Assembly (NCBI GenBank): GCA_018701055.1
Contig: JABIUH010000264.1
Location: forward strand, 1-6,541
DNA length: 6,541 bases
Origin: Woeseia sp.
Lineage (GTDB): Bacteria; Pseudomonadota; Gammaproteobacteria; Steroidobacterales; Woeseiaceae
Direction: 5' to 3'
The stretch's first letter is position 1, and each line of letters starts with the position of its first letter. Position numbers and translations under genes: made by a program. The notes beneath the pieces are model-generated. The model had not been told where the DNA came from and made no database searches. It was given only the letters and a program-made list of their open reading frames with translations. This document shows, piece after piece, positions 5,242 through 6,541 of the stretch.

Positions 5242-6150
5242 TCAGGCGTAGGCTGGCGCGGCATAGGAAATGGGCGCCTTCTGTGGGTCGTTGAAGGTCA
5301 CTTCTTCCCAAGCTGATTCGTCGGCCAATAACGCTCGCAACAATTTGTTATTGAGGTCGTGGCCCGACTTATGGGCGGAGAACTCGCCAATGAGACTGTG
5401 GCCCAACAGGTAGATGTCACCAATAGCATCAAGAATTTTGTGAATGACAAATTCATTAGAATAACGCAGGCCATCTTCATTGAGGATGCGGTAGTCATCC
5501 AGCACGATCGCATTGTCCATGCTGCCACCCAACGTCAGATTTTGTGCTCGCAATGCTTCGACGTCTCGCAAAAAACAAAACGTCCGTGCACGACTAACTT
5601 CTTTCAGAAATGACGTCGAGGAAAAATCAATGGATGCTTTCTGGCTCAGTTTATTGAACACCGGATGATTGAATGAAATTTCAAAATTGACTTTAAATCC
5701 GTTGAACGGCGTGAACTGAGCCCACTTGTCGTCTTCTTCGACGCGCACTTTCTTCTTGATGCGAATAAATTTTTTGGCAGCGGACTGCTCTTCGATGCCG
5801 GCCGATTGCAGGAGGAAAACAAAAGGTCCCGCACTCCCGACCATTATCGGCACTTCTGGTGCTGACAGATCAACGTGTAGATTGTCGATTCCAAGACCGG
5901 CCACCGCCGACATCAAGTGTTCAACCGTAGCGACTTTCACGCCATCTCGAATTAGCGTTGTACCCAACATCGTTTCGCCAACCAGTTTGGCGTCAGCTGG
6001 AATATCGACAGGCTCATCAAGATCGACACGGCGAAAGGTGACGCCTGCATTCTCAGCAGCAGGTCGCAATGTCATGTAGACCTTGTCGCCAGTATGTAAG
6101 CCAACACCGGTCGCCCGAATCGCTGTTTTCAGTGTTCGTTGTCTCAGCAT
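5242..6150 (-). CDS. lpxC: LpxC, UDP-3-O-acyl-N-acetylglucosamine deacetylase
   Basis: Zinc metalloamidase catalysing the committed step of lipid A synthesis in the cytoplasm. The length of 302 residues is close to the E. coli 305. The N-terminus QRTLKTAIRATGVGLHTG is diagnostic. Zinc ligands are H78 (TVEHLMSA), H237 and D241 (HKILDAIGD); other active-site residues are E77, D245 and H264 (KSGHDLNNK). These correspond to E. coli H79, H238, D242, E78, D246 and H265. One oddity is that the PIMDGSA motif reads PIMVGSA: V104 replaces the aspartate found at E. coli 105. The tail ends SYAAPAYA, small and nonpolar, which might act as a protease (FtsH-type) recognition end as in E. coli; that is inference. 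The start is ATG at 6150 with AAAGAG ten bases upstream. It follows ftsZ by 218 bases, the usual dcw order. Confidence 0.98.
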   Translation of the reverse strand: MLRQRTLKTAIRATGVGLHTGDKVYMTLRPAAENAGVTFRRVDLDEPVDIPADAKLVGETMLGTTLIRDGVKVATVEHLMSAVAGLGIDNLHVDLSAPEVPIMVGSAGPFVFLLQSAGIEEQSAAKKFIRIKKKVRVEEDDKWAQFTPFNGFKVNFEISFNHPVFNKLSQKASIDFSSTSFLKEVSRARTFCFLRDVEALRAQNLTLGGSMDNAIVLDDYRILNEDGLRYSNEFVIHKILDAIGDIYLLGHSLIGEFSAHKSGHDLNNKLLRALLADESAWEEVTFNDPQKAPISYAAPAYA

Positions 6151-6243
6151 TTTTTAAAAACTCTTTACATTTTCAATGGGTTACGGATCTTGACTCGAAG
6201 GAATTGACGCGAGAGATTAACATAAGGATCACGACCACAGCAA

Positions 6244-6321
6244 AATGCGCGATTCCCAAAACCGGATCGGACAGGTGGAGCAGAGCCACCTGTCCGATCC
6301 CAGCGGAGATTTTTGCGCATT
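6244..6321 (-). repeat. Long inverted repeat in the ftsZ-lpxC spacer
   Basis: A perfect 15-bp inverted repeat (GGATCGGACAGGTGG at 6264-6278 and its complement at 6286-6300) surrounds a 7-base loop. A second, outer pair of 7-bp arms, AATGCGC at 6244-6250 and GCGCATT at 6315-6321, encloses it with partly pairing sequence between. In RNA this would be one tall hairpin in the ftsZ-lpxC leader. On the minus strand only GGTTTTGG follows the inner stem, so it is not a classical terminator, though it could attenuate, block decay or be the remnant of a small palindromic element. The rest of the 218-base spacer shows no convincing lpxC promoter by eye; TATGTT near 6207-6202 is the best -10-like string. 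Confidence 0.8.
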
Positions 6322-6338
6322 AACCCGACCGCGACGAG

Positions 6339-6371
6339 TGAGTGAGACGCGGTCAGCGCGCCGCTCGCTCA
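6339..6371 (-). other. Imperfect hairpin overlapping the ftsZ stop
   Basis: TGAGCGAG (6371-6364) at the ftsZ stop codon can pair with CTCACTCA (6346-6339) with one G-U type position, and CGCG pairs inside. No T-tract follows on the minus strand. It may be a weak structure at the 3' end of ftsZ or chance in GC-rich sequence. Confidence 0.25.
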
Positions 6372-6541
6372 GTCTGCCTGGCGGCGCAGAAACGCTGGGA
6401 TATCCAGCAATTCTTCCTGCAAACCCGCGTCCTCCAACCCATCTCCGACAGCTCGTTTACGCTGAATCGCCGGCTTATCTAGTTGCTGATAGTTAGGCTC
6501 CGTTCCAGTCGCTACAGTCCGCTTAACGACTCGAATTGGGC
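6369..6541 (-). CDS. ftsZ: FtsZ, cell-division tubulin homologue (C-terminal fragment, 5' part outside the window)
   Basis: Fifty-six C-terminal codons are visible. The protein ends ELLDIPAFLRRQAD, the conserved C-terminal peptide that binds FtsA, ZipA and other partners (E. coli ends YLDIPAFLRKQAD). Before it lies a charged, low-complexity linker rich in Q, K, R and P, as expected. The GTPase domain lies beyond the right edge. Position upstream of lpxC is the standard dcw order. Confidence 0.95.
   Translation of the reverse strand, partial: PIRVVKRTVATGTEPNYQQLDKPAIQRKRAVGDGLEDAGLQEELLDIPAFLRRQAD

Noticed and set aside
5726..6079. 117-codon plus-strand open frame opposite lpxC
   Set aside because: Antisense to highly conserved LpxC sequence, with low-complexity Ser/Arg/Thr-rich translation typical of a shadow frame.
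6264..6300. Inner hairpin as a classical rho-independent terminator
   Set aside because: The stem is strong but only four T's follow after two G's on the minus strand, and on the plus strand the T-run begins ten bases away.

Overview
The window comes from a non-enteric gammaproteobacterium. The end of the division and cell-wall (dcw) cluster and the secretion-ATPase region lie in one block, on the minus strand except for one gene. Reading down the minus strand (right to left) the order is ftsZ (3' end only), lpxC, a LytM/M23-type membrane protein, secA, mutT, and at the left edge probably the first codons of a GNAT acetyltransferase. A small plus-strand gene between lpxC and the M23 gene encodes a DUF721/DciA-type protein. 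Escherichia coli has secM between lpxC and secA and lacks DciA. The arrangement here, with dciA and an M23 gene in that slot, is the Pseudomonas-like one. The species cannot be named from the sequence.

Region by region: 1-122 holds the end of the mutT transcript and a probable partial GNAT start. 123-545 is mutT, which overlaps the secA stop by 25 bases. 521-3481 is secA, with a GTG start, a good Shine-Dalgarno and an insertion of about 60 residues in the preprotein-binding domain. 3482-3661 is the secA leader. 3662-4591 is the M23 gene. 4592-4904 is not empty: on the minus strand it holds a well-formed cyclic-di-GMP-I (GEMM-I) riboswitch aptamer with a plausible promoter just before it. Between the aptamer and the M23 gene there is a 41-codon open frame whose stop overlaps the M23 start. 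4905-5201 is dciA on the plus strand. 5242-6150 is lpxC. 6151-6368 is a spacer with a perfect 15-bp inverted repeat. 6369-6541 is the C-terminus of FtsZ.

The genes cover envelope growth and division (FtsZ ring, lipid A commitment by LpxC, peptidoglycan remodelling by the M23 protein), protein export (SecA), replication (DciA, replicative helicase operator) and nucleotide-pool cleaning (MutT). The most notable element is the riboswitch. It suggests that the second messenger c-di-GMP controls a peptidoglycan-associated LytM factor and, if transcription continues through the 180-base gap, possibly secA and mutT as well. This was read by eye; no database or folding program was used.
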